DNA of 64,000 nt from Lates calcarifer (Eukaryota > Chordata > Actinopteri > Centropomidae): positions 9,596,715 to 9,660,714 of the forward strand of contig NC_066833.1 in assembly GCF_001640805.2 (NCBI RefSeq), in the 5' to 3' direction. Shown here in pieces: positions 26,816-41,049 of this stretch. Made by a program: the position numbers and the translations under genes. Numbering within the stretch: position 1 is the stretch's first letter; each line of letters begins with the position of its first letter. The notes beneath the pieces were generated by a model. That model was given only the letters and a program-made list of their open reading frames with translations, was not told where the DNA came from and made no database searches.

Positions 26816-27425
26816 TTAATGTGGCTTTGCACAGGTGGTATGCAGTAAGTGTGAGTCAAACCAAGGGCAACAACAAGTGGCCCCCCGAAAACCCATTGTT
26901 TCAGCCGGCGCAGCCAGCTTTGATTCAGTCCTGGGTTGTGATTAATTGCCATGGCAACACTATTAATGGCCGCATTACTGCCTCAGTCAGCTGGGAGGCA
27001 TCATCACGTAAAGCTACGAGAGGATGGAGATGGTTTGGGGGATCGAGGTTGAAGAAAATTAAGTCTCCAGACAGTGGTCTGCAATGCATTATGGGAGTCC
27101 TGGTCACCATGCACTGCCAGACAAGGCATTAATCAAAGAGATGCCAGAGACCGGGAGCGCTTCCTTTGTTGCCACGTACTCCTCCACCTCCACCACCAGT
27201 GATTGATCGGTATTCATTATTCATCGATTTGAGCTTTTTCTGCGTATTGTCTCGTCTCCAGTGGCATCGCGGCCCCAGAGGAGATCATTACTGTGGGACA
27301 GAAATCATAAGAGTAGTGTAACAACTTTGGCTAAGGGGAGAGATGAATGTGACAGCGGCAGCTCCGAGAGTTAATTGAGACTCTCGTTAATCATTTACCT
27401 GTTGATCCGTGCAGACGTGAGGCCT
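26816..27425. promoter_or_regulatory. Candidate conserved non-coding element
   Basis: The block has mixed, non-repetitive composition and carries CAGGTG, TAATTG, GCCATGGCAAC, TTAATCAAAG and TAATTGAG cores, typical of homeodomain, Sox/TCF and RFX-type binding sites in vertebrate developmental enhancers. There is no credible reading frame with splice sites. The call rests on texture and motif content only, because no second genome is available for comparison. Confidence 0.35.
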
Positions 27426-30190
27426 CTGTAAACGAACCGTGTGGAATAATACAGTTTGTCTGTTTCAAACGCCAAAAACCACAGAGGCTTTTTTAGGACA
27501 TTTTTTTACCCTGTCAAAAAATCTCTCTGTTTTAGATTCCATCAAATATTTTCACTGTCTGAATACATTCTGCTAAGCTGAATCTTGCCTGTCTGCCTCT
27601 CTGCATTAGTTTTGTTTTGTTCCATCATGAATCAGATTAACTCACCTTGCACACTGCCCCCAGAAAGACCCCTTTTTTTCCTACCAAATCATCACAAAAT
27701 AAACATCTGTAAACCATTTTCACAGGCGTTTGATCTGCTGGGTCTGTTTTAAAAGTGTAGGAGTTGTATCATTTTCACGATGGCAGGAGGATGTGTGTGG
27801 GAGGCCAGCAGAGAGATGTAACTGTAACTGATGTCTGATGCTTGAATTGTGCTAATTGTGCAAAACAGGACGGGCTCTGTCATTACTCCACTGTCATAAA
27901 GACGAGTAATGTTTGTCTGTTTTACAGTGGACAGGTCTTTTGTTTGTGTGAGTGTGTGTACACACAGTCAAACCTGATAAATTGTTCAGTGACATTCTCG
28001 TAACTGATGATGATCACGTTTTATCACGTTTGCACTGCGCTGATTCAAACTGTTTCTTTCTTTTCTTATCATCCCTTCAGAAGTTAATAATTTAGAATTT
28101 TTTTGGCCATAACTCAAGAAATAATATGATAATTCTGATTAAATGATCAAGTGATGACAGTTTACATCCAATAGGTCAAAGGTCAACACCGTAACATTCT
28201 GCAGAAACACTTTTCTGGCCGTTGTGGTCACTGAATTATATTTTTATGTATGTTTTTTCCCGTTATTTCATGTATTAAACTGTTCCCAGTAGCCTGCTTC
28301 CTGTTTATGTTAGAGCTTTTATCCAATCAGATTTCAGCCCTGTGCTGCCATGGTAACAGAAGGCCTTCAGAATCAACAGCGTAGCTAAACGCATCTATAG
28401 CTAAAACGTGTTAGCGTAGATTTAACAGCTGTTTTTTCAACCCACAGTGGCTGAAGGAGGAAATACACACACACATGAAAAACCTGCCTTGGTCTTTGGT
28501 CGTCTCCACATCACCTAAATGTATTAAACCAGTCATTTATGCTCATTTAGACTACAGCTGGGCTCGGATGTCGTAAACCTCCAAACACATGTAATGAAAT
28601 TATCCGTCAGATACACAGAAGATTAATCTGATTCTAGCTGGAGAATCACCAGAAAAAAAAAAGAAAGCTGGTTAATGTAGTCGCAGGAGTTTCCTCTGCT
28701 CTTCTCTAATCATGATGTTTGGTTTCTTGGGGGATGTTTTAATATTAGCGCCACATCTGTCACTGTTTTGGTTCCAGTTACTGAAATAAGCTGCTAAAAA
28801 CACTCTTCTTCAGATGCTTTATCATTAAGCACAGATAGTTGAAGCTGAAGGAAACAGTAGCACAGGTCTGACAGAAATACAGGATGCATTCAGAATATGT
28901 CCCCGCTCGCTCAAAGAAGACTAAAAAAAAGCTCAGGTTTTTCTTCCCAGTAACAATTTATAATCCGTCTTTTGTGTAACCCAACACGTTTTTATAAATC
29001 CTCTAAAAGCAGCCACGGACTTCTGGCTAGTTTTAATGAGTGTAATGTCAAATTGCAGCAGTGACAACAAAGAAAATGTGAGTGTTTTCGTTCAGTTTTT
29101 GCTCTTTCTTGCTGCTGCTGCTTTTATAAACTGTTATCAGTGATGTGAAAATAGACTGACAGATTTAACAGATACAAGCTTTTGATGACAAAGAAAAACA
29201 GTTAGTTTTGCGTTTGTTTACCAGAGAGCAGGTCAGGGGTGATTGAAGTCAGGGTTTAACCAGGATTTCCTTTTCCCCCTGAATCCCCGTTTTGCAGCAT
29301 CCTGTCATTTAAGATAAGATCACAACCTCAAGAAAAAGCTCGACTCTCGAGGCAGCTGTTTGGCACTTGACTCACCCCGCTGGCTTTCCAGTTATTTGCT
29401 CAATGTGGCGTCTGTCTGTCATTTGATTATCATTTTTATTGCCAGAGAACCCCCCCCTCCAGCTCCATTATACTGACAGAGACTGTCACAGACTCACCTG
29501 GAATAGAATGAGTCAAACACACGGGCATGAATTAAACATAGCGGCCGCACGCAGAGTTAGCGGCGAGGCATCGCCTGCTAAACCCTGTGTTTTGAGTGCA
29601 TGGCTGCCCATAATTACAGAGAGACACATATCACAGGCTCATGTCCCTATTTCAAAAAGTGCATCATGATTGTTTCTAAAACACTGTGAAATGAACTAAC
29701 CTTGCATCTCATGAAGAATGTGTAGAGGCTGCAAACACCGCAGGGCCTCTGGTACGTTCAGTCAGAGTATTTTAGCATTAGGATTTATGTTTTCTGCCGT
29801 TTTAAACACAGATTTTTGTCTTTGACACTTGTGTAACATCTGCTCATGTAAGAATTAGCTCCATTTTGACTGAGCTGCAACATTTTTGAAAGGTTGCTAA
29901 CAAACTAATACATACTGTGTAACATTTTACAGTGTGAAAGAGGCCTTACTGTTATCATATAATGCACTTTTACATTTATCTATTTATTTTTATTTTTTAA
30001 AATCATTTTTATGTTATTTGCATGTAGGTCTTCTTTTATATGGAAGTAGCGCTCCAAAGTTCACTGTATTTCAGTACAATGACTGTAAAGGCTTTCTTCT
30101 TTTTCTTCTTCTGCATCTTTAGACCTTTGGATATGTTGGTGTGTCTATCTATCTATCTGTTCTGCATATTGAGTATTTAGTACGTTTGTG
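27426..30190. other. Gene-free stretch with one CNE-like block
   Basis: No supported gene. The part at about 29430-29670, which includes a GCGGCCGC site and a TAATTA core, resembles a conserved non-coding element. The rest is AT-rich with short homopolymers. Confidence 0.4.
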
Positions 30191-30320
30191 TATTTTTGCT
30201 TGAGTCAGATTTTGAAAGTAGGACTTTTACTTTTATTGATGACATTAAGTTTTTTGATATTTGCAGTATATACTTTTATTTAAGTAAAGGATCTGAATAT
30301 TTTTTTATACACTGGAAGTA
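30145..30320. repeat. TCTA microsatellite and AAGTA-type dispersed repeat
   Basis: A short TCTA run (about 30148-30162) is followed by GACTTTTACTTTTATTGAT and TTATTTAAGTAAAGGATCTGAATA. The second string is the reverse complement of the AGTAAAAGTACT-type repeats seen at about 50645-51095 and 62765-62810. It is a very common non-coding repeat of fish genomes; I do not know its family. Confidence 0.5.
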
Positions 30321-30399
30321 TTTTTATTCAATACACGTGAAACAATCAAGAACCCCCGCACTCAACCTCATCATGATGACCACCCAGCTCCGAGCAGTT

Positions 30400-30490
30400 T
30401 AGTGCCGTTTAGCTTCCACTGATCTCAGGGTTGGCGGTTCAACCCCCTCCTGTCCACATCAAGTATTCTTGGGACAGAATAGTCAGAGCT
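30400..30490 (+). repeat. SINE-like fragment with B-box-like string
   Basis: CTCAGGGTTGGCGGTTCAACCCC contains a GGTTCAA box-B-like core as in tRNA-derived SINEs, and is followed by a CCTGTCCACATCAAGTATTC string that I associate with the same fish repeat. There is no cloverleaf and no box A at the right spacing, so it is not a tRNA gene. Confidence 0.45.
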
Positions 30491-30939
30491 GTACAGCTAA
30501 TAGGAGCTGGTAGACACCAGATGCTTAGTTAAACAGCACTTTACTGTCACGTTTAAAGCTCATAAAAGAGGACAGAAAAGTCAGTCATTTATCTTGGTTG
30601 TTGTTCTTTTTGTGTCGTTGTAAATGGTCATGAACAGACTTTATTCATGATGTAGACTTATTCTCAATACTCTCTACAGTGCTCAGGAGAGTGATTATAA
30701 TGCTTCATGATTTTTTCAGGGACACACTTTGTCTGGTTTAATAAATGGGTCAGGAAGAGAAGTTCTTATTGTAAGAGAAGTGTTTTTGAAAGAGGAGTGT
30801 CTACGTTCAAGTCCTAACAAAGACTGACCGTCCTCCTGTAAAAGATAAGCCAGAGGTCGTTTGTGAAAGCAGCTTATTACAACCCACAGTCAGTAAATGG
30901 AGAGAAAGTCTGTGACAGGAGGAGGTTTTTTCTTATTAT

Positions 30940-31085
30940 AACCATGACGATGAAGGTCGTCTAACCCTAACGAAGTACCTATTTCGACCCCAAACCACGA
31001 TCTTTTCCTCAACCTAACCGTGTAGTTTTTGTGTCTAAAGCTAACCAAACCGTGCCGACAAATGTTATTTCAGACAAGCCTCTTG
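30940..31085. repeat. Dispersed repeat rich in CTAACC strings
   Basis: CTAACCCTAACGAAG followed by CAAACCACGATCTTTTCCTCAACCTAACC and CTAACCAAACCGTGCCGAC fits a repeat common in percomorph fish. The CCTAAC units are irregular and interspersed, so this is not an interstitial telomere array. Confidence 0.45.
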
Positions 31086-31254
31086 TGGGTCGTATCCAGA
31101 CCAGTCTGGAGGACACCTACCAGTGCTGGCTCCCTGCCCACAGGGCGCTAAATCATCAGCACCAGACCCTGTTTTTATTATAAATTGTTGCTCTGAATTT
31201 CATTCTGCAGTAGAAGCATCCCGTGCTTTTAGCCAGGGCTAATCTGTTTCCCTG

Positions 31255-32440
31255 TAATTCAATACTTTCATAGATGGCAAACGATGAAATATAGCCAAGA
31301 CGGAGCAGGCAGAGAGCGTTACCCAGGCCCTGGGTGGCGATTTGTTGCCTAATGAAGCCATTAACCTCACACTACCAAATTTGATACAGGCAAAATAATG
31401 GCTTCATTAGAAGGAAAAATTGCAGCCCTGTGAGGAGGAATTTCAATGTGCACGTGTTGGCGGCGCATATTATCTCACCCCACCCATGAGAGCACAACTC
31501 ACAGCCACAAACACAAATCTTAGTTTCTGTTAATGGCAAACATCAGTGAGCACAATGTCAAAGAGCAGCTCTTTCAAATGCCGACCTCTGTTTCACTGAG
31601 AGAGGATCGGTCCCGTCGTTCAGAGCGATTCATCCTAGAAGTCGTGATCGTTATTATTGGGTTATCTGCATAGAAGCAATAACTGATAACGTCAACTGTT
31701 ATCCATCATCTCTCTTCCTGCTGATGCGCATGGCTGATCAGTCAACTCATTATAATTAAGAGGTGTTAATTAGCGAGAAGCGGTGCTGGCCTTTGCATTC
31801 CAATGACAGCTCGCCGCAGAAAAACATATTAACACCCGATTCCCCGCTCAGCTCAAAGCAGAGGTGGTGAGGTGATGCTCCTCCCTCCCTCACATAGGTC
31901 AAGAGTTTCTCAAGTAAATTACAGGCAGTGACTTTTGTTTGTATCTCCCAGCTCGTTCGTCCAGTCCTCCAAGGTTCCCACCTCGGTTTAATTCATCATT
32001 CATTAAATTATGGAGAGCCATTAGTGTCAAGACTGGGAACTTGCAAATTCTTTGTGGCATCTCGCTCGGCATATAAAGCAGAGCGTGCCGGCTTTTATGC
32101 CCAACTAAATATCGATGACAGCCCTTGTTACAGTTGATGGATGAGCTTCATAATTAGATGGTGCCACAGCTTTCGACTATTAATGAGGGTTGTGAATCAA
32201 GTCCTCCCCCTTGTGCTGCCAATTTTTGAGGCGTCTCATATTTGCCAGAGAGAAGGGGCAACCTGAACGCAACAGTCCCTCGGCAGGAGGCATGAATAAA
32301 CATCATGGTGGTCTCTGTTGCTGGAAACAAAAGCCCTCGAGTTACTGCCACACATCGGCTCCGGTGCTCTTTTCCTGCACTTGGTCAAAGCAGTTAAGAC
32401 CCATTAGGAGACCTCATCTTTAATAAGTAACCATCCCGAT
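31255..32440. promoter_or_regulatory. Candidate conserved non-coding block
   Basis: About 1.2 kb of non-repetitive sequence is rich in homeobox-type cores (ATAATTAAG, TTAATTAGCG, CATTAAATTATGG, CATAATTAGATG, TATTAATGAGGG) together with CTTTGCATTCC. Open frames here have no similarity I recognise. The texture is that of a long vertebrate developmental enhancer. This is inference from composition alone. Confidence 0.4.
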
Positions 32441-35400
32441 AACAGTGGAGGGATTAATGGAAAAATGATTGGAGTTAATTATACGTTATGTTAATTGACC
32501 AAAACACGACAGAATCTTCAGTTAAAATTCAATAAATTCTGCAAAAGGAAGCAGCTCACATAAGGCTGCAGAGTTTATAGAAAGACAAAGTGAAGCGCTG
32601 TGTCGAAGGTCGGAAGTCGTAACGTCTCCTCTGAGTTGACGGCATTCGCAGTTCATAAGTGAGAACATGGACGCTCACAGAGACTTTATAGCTGCTCTTT
32701 CAGACTTCAAAACAAATCTGCTCCACCTGAAGAACACCTCAGTTGCTAACGTTTGATTTTAACGTAAACGCTTCAGAACGTTCTTAAAGAAACGTTCACA
32801 TTTAACATGAACTGATTCAGACGTATCTCAGAGTAGCTGTTGTTAGCAACATCAGTTGATAACAAGTGGAACACAGCAAAACTTCCAGGTTCTGTCGCAG
32901 AAGAAAGAAAACTGGAGCCTCAATGGGCATCTCAGCAAAGTTACACAGTGTTGCCTTAACTGTTTAAAGGTTTAAACTTCTGATAATAAATCATACAATT
33001 TCACGTTTTTAGTTTAGTTTTGGGTTTCTGTTTCGCTCTCTTTATCTCCTTTTCTCTCTTTTATGATCAGTCTGAATAAGATTTTCTTTTCATTTGACTA
33101 CTTTATAGGTGCTCACCTTTCCTTGTTTTCAATCCTTCGTGAAACCAGTACAGTCGTTTTGACAGATGCAGGGATAGTTGCATAGCAACACAATTTATTC
33201 TTCCTACAGTACAGATTCAGTTTTACAGTTCTAACCTGCTCACAGCATCTTCTCTCATGTCTGTTTCATTTCTCATCTTTGTCTGAATAACAGAGGTTTA
33301 AATTTGTCATCATGAATTTGTTTCTGTATCTTTATGTTAATCAACCCGTCTATGAAAACTTCATTATCATTTACAAATAAAAAGATTTCATGTGTCTCAT
33401 CAGAAATAACATTATGTCCTCGCTGCTTTCTGTGACGGACTCTGATGGGCGAGGATCAAACCGACGGCTCCTGCACTTGAATAGGTTGCTGTGACAATAA
33501 ACTGTGGCTGTCATACCCCGAACGCTGATCTGTGCTGAAGGGATGAATACGATGCAGGAGACTCTGTGGGCGTACCGGAGAAGGTTACTGATGTCTGCGC
33601 CGTGCAAGACCCATTTTTCAAGCATCAACTAGACAGCGAGAGCACATGTGATTGCTGCAACCTGTATGGTGGTGTGACAGCGAATTACTTTTAAGTGCCA
33701 GTGGCAGGCTGCAGAATACGGACCACTGAAATGAAGCATCTGACAAGGAAAGACTCCTGAGCTTTGTTTTTGTTTTTACAACAAGAGAGAGCTTAAAGGT
33801 GGATTCCTCTCGCTTCTCATGACAAAAATAAAAGATCAATTTGGGCCTGAAATTGAGTTCAAGAGAAAATTACTCTCATACACTGAAAATTTTCTTCATT
33901 GCAGTTTTTATAGTTTGCAAACTTTGCTCCACATAGCACAAAAAATATATCACTGGCTAATGGGAACCTCAGCACCTGCTGCTGATTACACTGAAGCAAC
34001 GACCACAGGTGAATTGGTTCCCCGAGCAGCTTTAAGAACAGGAGATTAGCCTCATACTCAAAGCTCAGAATGAGAATAATATTAGTGTTTGCTCCATTAA
34101 AAACCTCCCTCAAGGCCTCAAGCTTCACCACGCTAAAGTGGGAACAATTTCCACCCTAGTGGGAACGATTCCATTCATTTTAATGATATTTTAGAATTGC
34201 CACTAGTCTGTTGTTGCAGCCCAAATTTTAGGTCACAGCACAGGGCTGCAGGGATGAAATATTCAGCCAGCTTGTTCTTGCTTTACTCTGTGTTCCATTA
34301 CTTATTCATTCTGGCCCAAAATGCTTCCATGACTTACAATCTGCACAGAAGACAGTTGCCTCCCAAAGGGCCAAAACATATTGCTTTCTCTCTCTCTCCT
34401 TTCTCTGCTTTGCCCGACTCACCAGAGACACGCTGGACTTATTCTTTGCCAAACGTTGTTTATACATAATAAATCGAGTATATCTCGATCAGCAATTAGC
34501 ATTTATCAAACTGGAGCCACTTGTTTCATGCCCTGACACAGAAATAAAGAGTGGAGGGGAGGTTAGGGAACGTTACCTAGACGCTAGATACAGCTACGTG
34601 AATAAAGCTGCAAAAATTCTGCTTTCAAAAACAAGGAAAAAAGTAATAAAATGAGGGATATAAACAAATGAAGCTATCTAGCTTACAAAGAATGCATTGA
34701 TATCTTAAAACCAGTGTGATAGAAAGCAAATATTTTAGAATCATCTTTTCAATATGTAGGAAAATTTGCTTAAATTTAGCATCCAATGCTATCGCAGTAT
34801 TCTTGAACAAGGTGAAATAACCTGGAATTTAAAGAGAAAAATGTCCTTATGCTCAAAAGCAAAAAGAACCAAAACATACAGACCATCATGTCAAGATTAC
34901 AATTCAAGGCCTGTGGGAAGATCACAACCATATGTTTATATAAAGAGATGAAAAGGATAAGATGCTGACTTTGACAAAGCAGTTTTGTTCTCGTCAGCCT
35001 CATAATTATAGTACTTCTGGTTTCAAGCATTAACTTACTCAGAACCAGAATTAAAATCTTAGCAACACGTTATTATACTTTATTAAAATAATTAAGGACT
35101 GCAACGCTTGAAGAAAGTGAAATGCTCTTAACAAAAAAACACTAACTGGTAAGAAGAAACAAGCATATATTTCCTTCATTTAAGATCTTACTCAGATTTC
35201 AGTGTAAGACTGAGGCTACAGTCATTTTCCTCCAGTGCAGAGTTAGACTGACTCAAACACTCACATTTATGGGAACTACACAAAGTTGAAAACCTTTATT
35301 TTCCTCTGATGAAGTGCTTTAGTTGCCATGTATGGATAATCTCAGGGAAGACAAGTGACATGTTTACAGCAAACCTTTAGTAAATGTTTAATATGAATAT

Positions 35401-38400
35401 AAATATTTCCTTGTTCTTGCATTGCTTTTTCTACAAAGTGCAAATTAGCTTAGCTGACAGCGTATACGTTCTGATGCCAGAATTTTCTTGGCAGAGAATA
35501 AGAAAAAGAAAACTGCAGCTGCACTGTGAGAGCTGATAATTCTTTTGCCACATTAAAACATAAAATGGTCCAGAGTTAGATCGGTGAATGCCACATTCAG
35601 ACTGTGATCCCTGCTTCATTTAAACCACTATCCAGACACTGTGCTGGGGGATGACAGCCTGCACACGCCTGCAGGAACAAGATGGGATGTTAGAGATTGT
35701 CAGTGGCGCAGTTGGTGACGACAGTTCATTACCTCCCTGATAAAACTGTATCCAGTGAAATGTCCTTATTCACCACCCAGATATTATGTAAAGACTTTGG
35801 TTGCACCAGATGAGAAAGAGAAGGTGTGTGTTTCACGGGGAGAGTGAGGAATACTAGACACAGCACTTCAGAAAGAGTGTTAAGAGACTTTTATTAGGAA
35901 TTCATATGCGGCAGGTGAATTTTTATTACCTGAATAAAATTCATCTGTGGAGCCGTACGAGCAGAGTCTATCGATAAAGAAGGAACTGCAGTGAGCGAGC
36001 TGCTTCTGCGAAGGTCACAGAGAGCTGTTCCTTCATAATAGCACATTAATTTAGTAACAGCTCCACTTTCATGGCAGGAAAACTGACTTGCTGTCTCGTT
36101 GTCACATCTGCCGCGCTGGAGGTGTCACGATTTGCCACGTAACGCCAGAGCCCCACGGTGCTGGATGACTGGTAGAAGTTTCTCAGCGCTCTGATGTCAG
36201 TCTGTTCCTGGCGGATGGCAGATAATGAGAGGGAGGACGAGAAAGAGAAGCCAGACAGAGACCGAGGCGCACTCGAACGTTACAGACACTTAACGTATTC
36301 ACAGAGATAAAACCAGGCATTACAAAAAGGTTTCACATAAACAGACACAAATCATAAATTAGGTGTTTACTTGTTGTGAAGGGTGTTGTTAGGACAGCTT
36401 CATATTAAATCACTCCATTTGCCTTCACACTGTCTCCCTCTCTCTCTATATCACAAGCAGCACAAGAGAATAATCAAATAGGTCACATAACACGCTCAGC
36501 CATGACTGAACAGAAAGAACAGAACAGAAAACAGGGGTCATAAAGAAAGCAGCACCAATAAAGATCGCCAACTACTTCACTTCACATTGAGCTTTTAAAT
36601 GGGAAGTTGTATTGATTGATGTGGTATAAATGGCCCAGTGTTAGTCTCTTTGTGCTTCGTCCCATGTGGTCACTGGTGATGTAACCTTAAAAATCAAATA
36701 GTTTGGAGTTTATAAAATGGTACAAATGGACTGACGACGTGGGTTTTCACGCAAACAATCTGGCGTTAGCTCGTTCTGAGGTTATCAAGTGCACATCAAG
36801 CTAAATATATGTGTACTTTTATAGTTGTTTTGACCCACAGTCTGTGTTTGTGTTGTACCGTATTTTCAGTCATCACAGAATTCCCACTACTACTAACTAG
36901 ACTACACCACCGCCTTTGGCTCATTCATTTTACCCACGTTCCACTTCTGCAGCTTGGGTTGGCATGAAACTTTTCCAGTTCATCGTCAACTGTGTTAGAA
37001 ACAAAAACAAGTAGAGGGTACAAGCCTCTATGTACAAACTTCAGGGGGAAAGTTAACTATGACCCCACAAGGTTGGGGTGACCCGATGTCCCAGTTTGTC
37101 CAGGATTGTCCCAGTTTCAAATTGGTTGTTGTTCCGAGTCCAGACAAATATCTTCAAATCATTTAAATGTCCCAGTTTCCACCAGAATTAAAATAATTAT
37201 AATATTAAACTGTTTTCAGCTCTTACACAGAGCTTTACTGTAGTAATTATCAAATCCATGCACACAGATGCTAAAACTGTTGTCTTAGACGTGGATGTGT
37301 CCTGAACTTTTAATCGAGATTCCTGAGGTTTCAGGGTTAGAAGAGCTTCCTTTGTGCACTTTTTTCCTTGGATGAATCCGGAATCCCATCACTCAGTAAT
37401 TGCACGTGATCCACTTGACCTTTCGAAGAAATAACTCCAAGTTATCTTCATTCACTTTGTGTTTCAGACTGTTATTAATGAACTCAAACACCAAGCCCTT
37501 TGCCTCATATCGAAATGTCATCGGAGATCATGAAAGACTGGGGGAAATCCACAGCCGTGCTTAAGGACTCGTAAAACAAGTTTTTATTTTCTTTTTATTT
37601 TTTTATTTTTTTTTACTGTGATGAAGCAGAATTTTCTAACCCTGGCACAGTCTGACTGAGCTCCTGCATGCTGATCACAATGTGCACTCCCTTTGGCTTC
37701 CAATTTCAAAGACAAGGATTAGGTCTCACACTAGAATAAAGTGGTCTTTAAAATCAGATTAACAAAAATTGGTTTTCTGAGACATGATTTGAGTTTAGCC
37801 CGGTCTTAAATCAACTGCAATGATTTCCTGAAGGAAGATTAGAATAACTCCAGGAGTAAATGAAGGCTTAAATTGAACTTAAATGAAAAGGTTGCGAGGT
37901 TTAGATTAATACTGTGTGTCGGTGAAGACAAATGGATTATTTGGTCCACGAGGAGCAGCGAGCGTCAATGTCCAGATAGGTGTTTACTGACAGGAGCAAC
38001 CTGCTCAATAGTTTTAATTAAATCAATGTTTAAGATGCACAAAAAAAAATAATTTCACTGCTGCTGCTCAGACTCAGAAGGTGGAAAAAATAAAACTGCT
38101 TCTGCTGACACAGAAGAATTAAGTTAATATAGCGAGAGGTAACTTTATTTACTGGTTGACAATATGATGACTCTTAATAAGACTTGATGTTGCTTGTCTG
38201 TTTTTTTTTTCTCTCTCTCCAGCAGTCACATGTAATTTCTATCATTCAGCTGTTTGAAATAAGTGGAATTCAATTCACTCAAGACACGAGACGTGCCTCT
38301 CCTGGGCGACGGATATGACAATACAGCACGGGGAATAATTACGTTCCCTGATCAGGTTATTTCTTTTTTAATTGGTCTAAGGAGAGATAAGTCCTGGAGA

Positions 38401-41045
38401 AGTGGAGTTGCTCTCCAGGCTGCTTTGAAAATGATCTGAATAAGTAGATTTTGAAGCGTCAGTCGTTGTAGAGGAAGGTGTTTCTGTCTAAACACTGAAT
38501 GATCCTGAAGTATCTGAGTGTCAGCCATGATCAGAGCAGTGCTTCCTGTCTTATCTCCTTTAGCAGAGGAGACACTGGAGCTTCCTTTACCAAAGGAAAG
38601 GAGAGAATGATGTCCCGTGATTCCTTGCAGCAGCAGCGTTTAAAGCGACAGAGCTCCTGTTTTATGTTTGGGACACGATCAGAAACTGATTCCTTATCAG
38701 TTCTCCTTCACATCTTTCCTTCACCTCATGACGTTTTCCATCGAGGTCGAGGAGAAGTGGTCAGGGAAGGAGATTATTTTTGACTGTTCGACCGCAGCAT
38801 TTGTCTTTTTTGCGTCCTCGTTTCCTGGATATATTTCCTTTGGTGCCTGTCATCTTCTGTCCACCTCAGCATTAAATTCCCTTCTTATCTCACACGCCTT
38901 CCTTTACCTTATTCTCAGATGTGTTAAAAGTGACTTTTATGAAGCTGACCTTTGACCTTTAGAAAATCACCGGTATTCCCACAGATGTGTGAGCGGCGGG
39001 TCTCACGGGTTATCCGTCTGCGTTCAGGATAAAAGGGAAGATGCGCTCCCTTTGCACTTTTTCTCGCCGGCTCCGTGACAGATGAAGAATGAAACATGGC
39101 CTCCTTATTGAATAACAGCGTCGATGCTTGTGGCTATATACGTCTGTGATCTTTCAAATTAAACTGATGGATCGTGATGTCGGGGTAGAGGCAAGGCACG
39201 ACCATCAGATGAACATCCTCCGAAACAAATGTGACGGAAAACTCGTAAAATTATGGTAATGATTGGGTAGTGTAATAAAATCTGTATATATCTAATCACC
39301 TTTTGTATTGCTATGCTGCGCTGCGGGCTATCTGTAACTGTAGAGGAGAGGAGGAGTGATTGTGCACGAGTAGCACTGGATGTAGAGAAGAAGAAATGAT
39401 AAGAAAATACAGAAATCTCATGCAAGTGAAATAAAAATGTCAGTTATTATTTTTATCATCTGGTGTGAGCTGTAATACCTGGAAGATACCACAGAAGAAG
39501 AGGAAGCTCTTACATTACATTAACTTCATACAAAGCTCGTGTGTCTGATCACATACAGTATAAAGACACAAGTGTGTGTGATGAATGTGTGCGCTCGTGT
39601 GTCTTTTGTCGCTGGAGATGAAGAGGACGGACAAGAAAGAAAGCCAAAACTGAAAGAATGAAAGAAAGATAGCAGATGAATAAAGGGTAAAGAATGACAC
39701 CCAGAACGAATGCTTCATCTGAGTGACAGGTCTCATAAATTTTTCCTTGTGATCTCCCCGAGAAACCAGGTATAGGCGGGCTGTAAAAAAATAAAAATAA
39801 AAAGTGTAGGAGACAGTGGGAGGAGATGGAGTGGAGAAACTCTGTAAGGTGGATGAACCAGTGATTAACTCCTGTTTACAGACGAGCTTTACGTTTCTGA
39901 TGGTTGCTGTCTCTGCTCATGCAACAGGTCGTCTCAATTAAACAATTAAACACGTCGTTAGTCCAGGCCCTCGAGAACGACATTTCAGTTGTATTTATTG
40001 TATCGGCATCAGAGAAAACTATAAATTATGAGGCGAAGTTTAGGCAGTTTAGGAAGAAAAAAAACTTTTCTATGTGTTTGAAAATGTTTGTCTAGCACCA
40101 AAAATAAATACATTTCCACTCTGACAGCAGCTTCCTTGCTTCCTATCAATCAGCAGGAATCAGGAGGTTATTGAGGGAAACTCTTAGTTAATGGTCCAGT
40201 AGCTGTAGAATATGATCATGCAGAGTAAGGGATCAATAAGTGCAGAAGGTTTCCATCGGTGTGAGGAATAAGAGGAGGAAAGACCCAGTCTTCTTATAGA
40301 ACATCATGGAGAGAACAGTGTTGTCACACGCCTCCCGTCATCTTTATCCCGTATATTTTATTTTAATTGGCCCTGGTATGTAGACACGAGAATTTGAGCA
40401 CCTTTGAAATTATGTCTCTCTGCAGGGAGCCTTTGAACATACCCAGCTCCTTCCCTGTAACATCTCACAGAGAGAGAAATAGCAACACAGCTGCTATTGA
40501 CAGGAGGAGCTGTGGCTGGATTTAAGAAAATGCCAGGGCTGTCTGGAATCAAACACACTCCTCTGCACGTGGAAAAAGGCTTTGGTTTGAGGGAATAATG
40601 CTCTTTTACAGTGAACACTTGATCTTGTGCCAATGTAAATCTGCTCCTGACTCATGTGAATAACAGTTTACATCCTTCAGTGTCTGTTCATAGAGCTTCT
40701 GATCGTCTTGTTTTTGTCTAAGGGAGGTTCTATATGTAAATAAATACATATAATACTAATTTGCTGTTATCTTTCACTTAAAAATGTTTAGTTACATGCA
40801 GAAGTGAATTCAACCCCAGCAGAAAGTGTTAAAATAGCTACTCACCTCCTGCTATCTACTGAATTATCATTTATGGTATTAATTGTGTTGTCTGTAGCTG
40901 CTGTTTCTTCTTGTCTGAAGACCACATTTATTGTGTTTTTATCCGCTGTGATGTTTTTTATGCATGTAATGACTGCGTGTGCTTTTTAATCATCCAGTAA
41001 ACTCAATCAATCAATCAGCAGCGAAGCAGAAAGGCCTTTCCTGAC
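32441..41045. other. Gene-free stretch, little recognised
   Basis: I support no exon in these 8.6 kb. A T-rich low-complexity patch lies at about 37580-37616. A fragment at about 37078-37185 with repeated GTCCCAGTTT strings may be an old dispersed repeat. A small imperfect hairpin (about 35917-35945) sits in a more structured patch at 35880-36010. All listed open frames are short and unlike known proteins. Confidence 0.45.
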
Positions 41046-41049
41046 TCGT

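Noticed and set aside
30400..30490. tRNA gene
   Set aside because: Only a B-box-like string is present; no cloverleaf or A box.
30940..31085. Interstitial telomere array
   Set aside because: CCTAAC units are few and irregular within a dispersed repeat.
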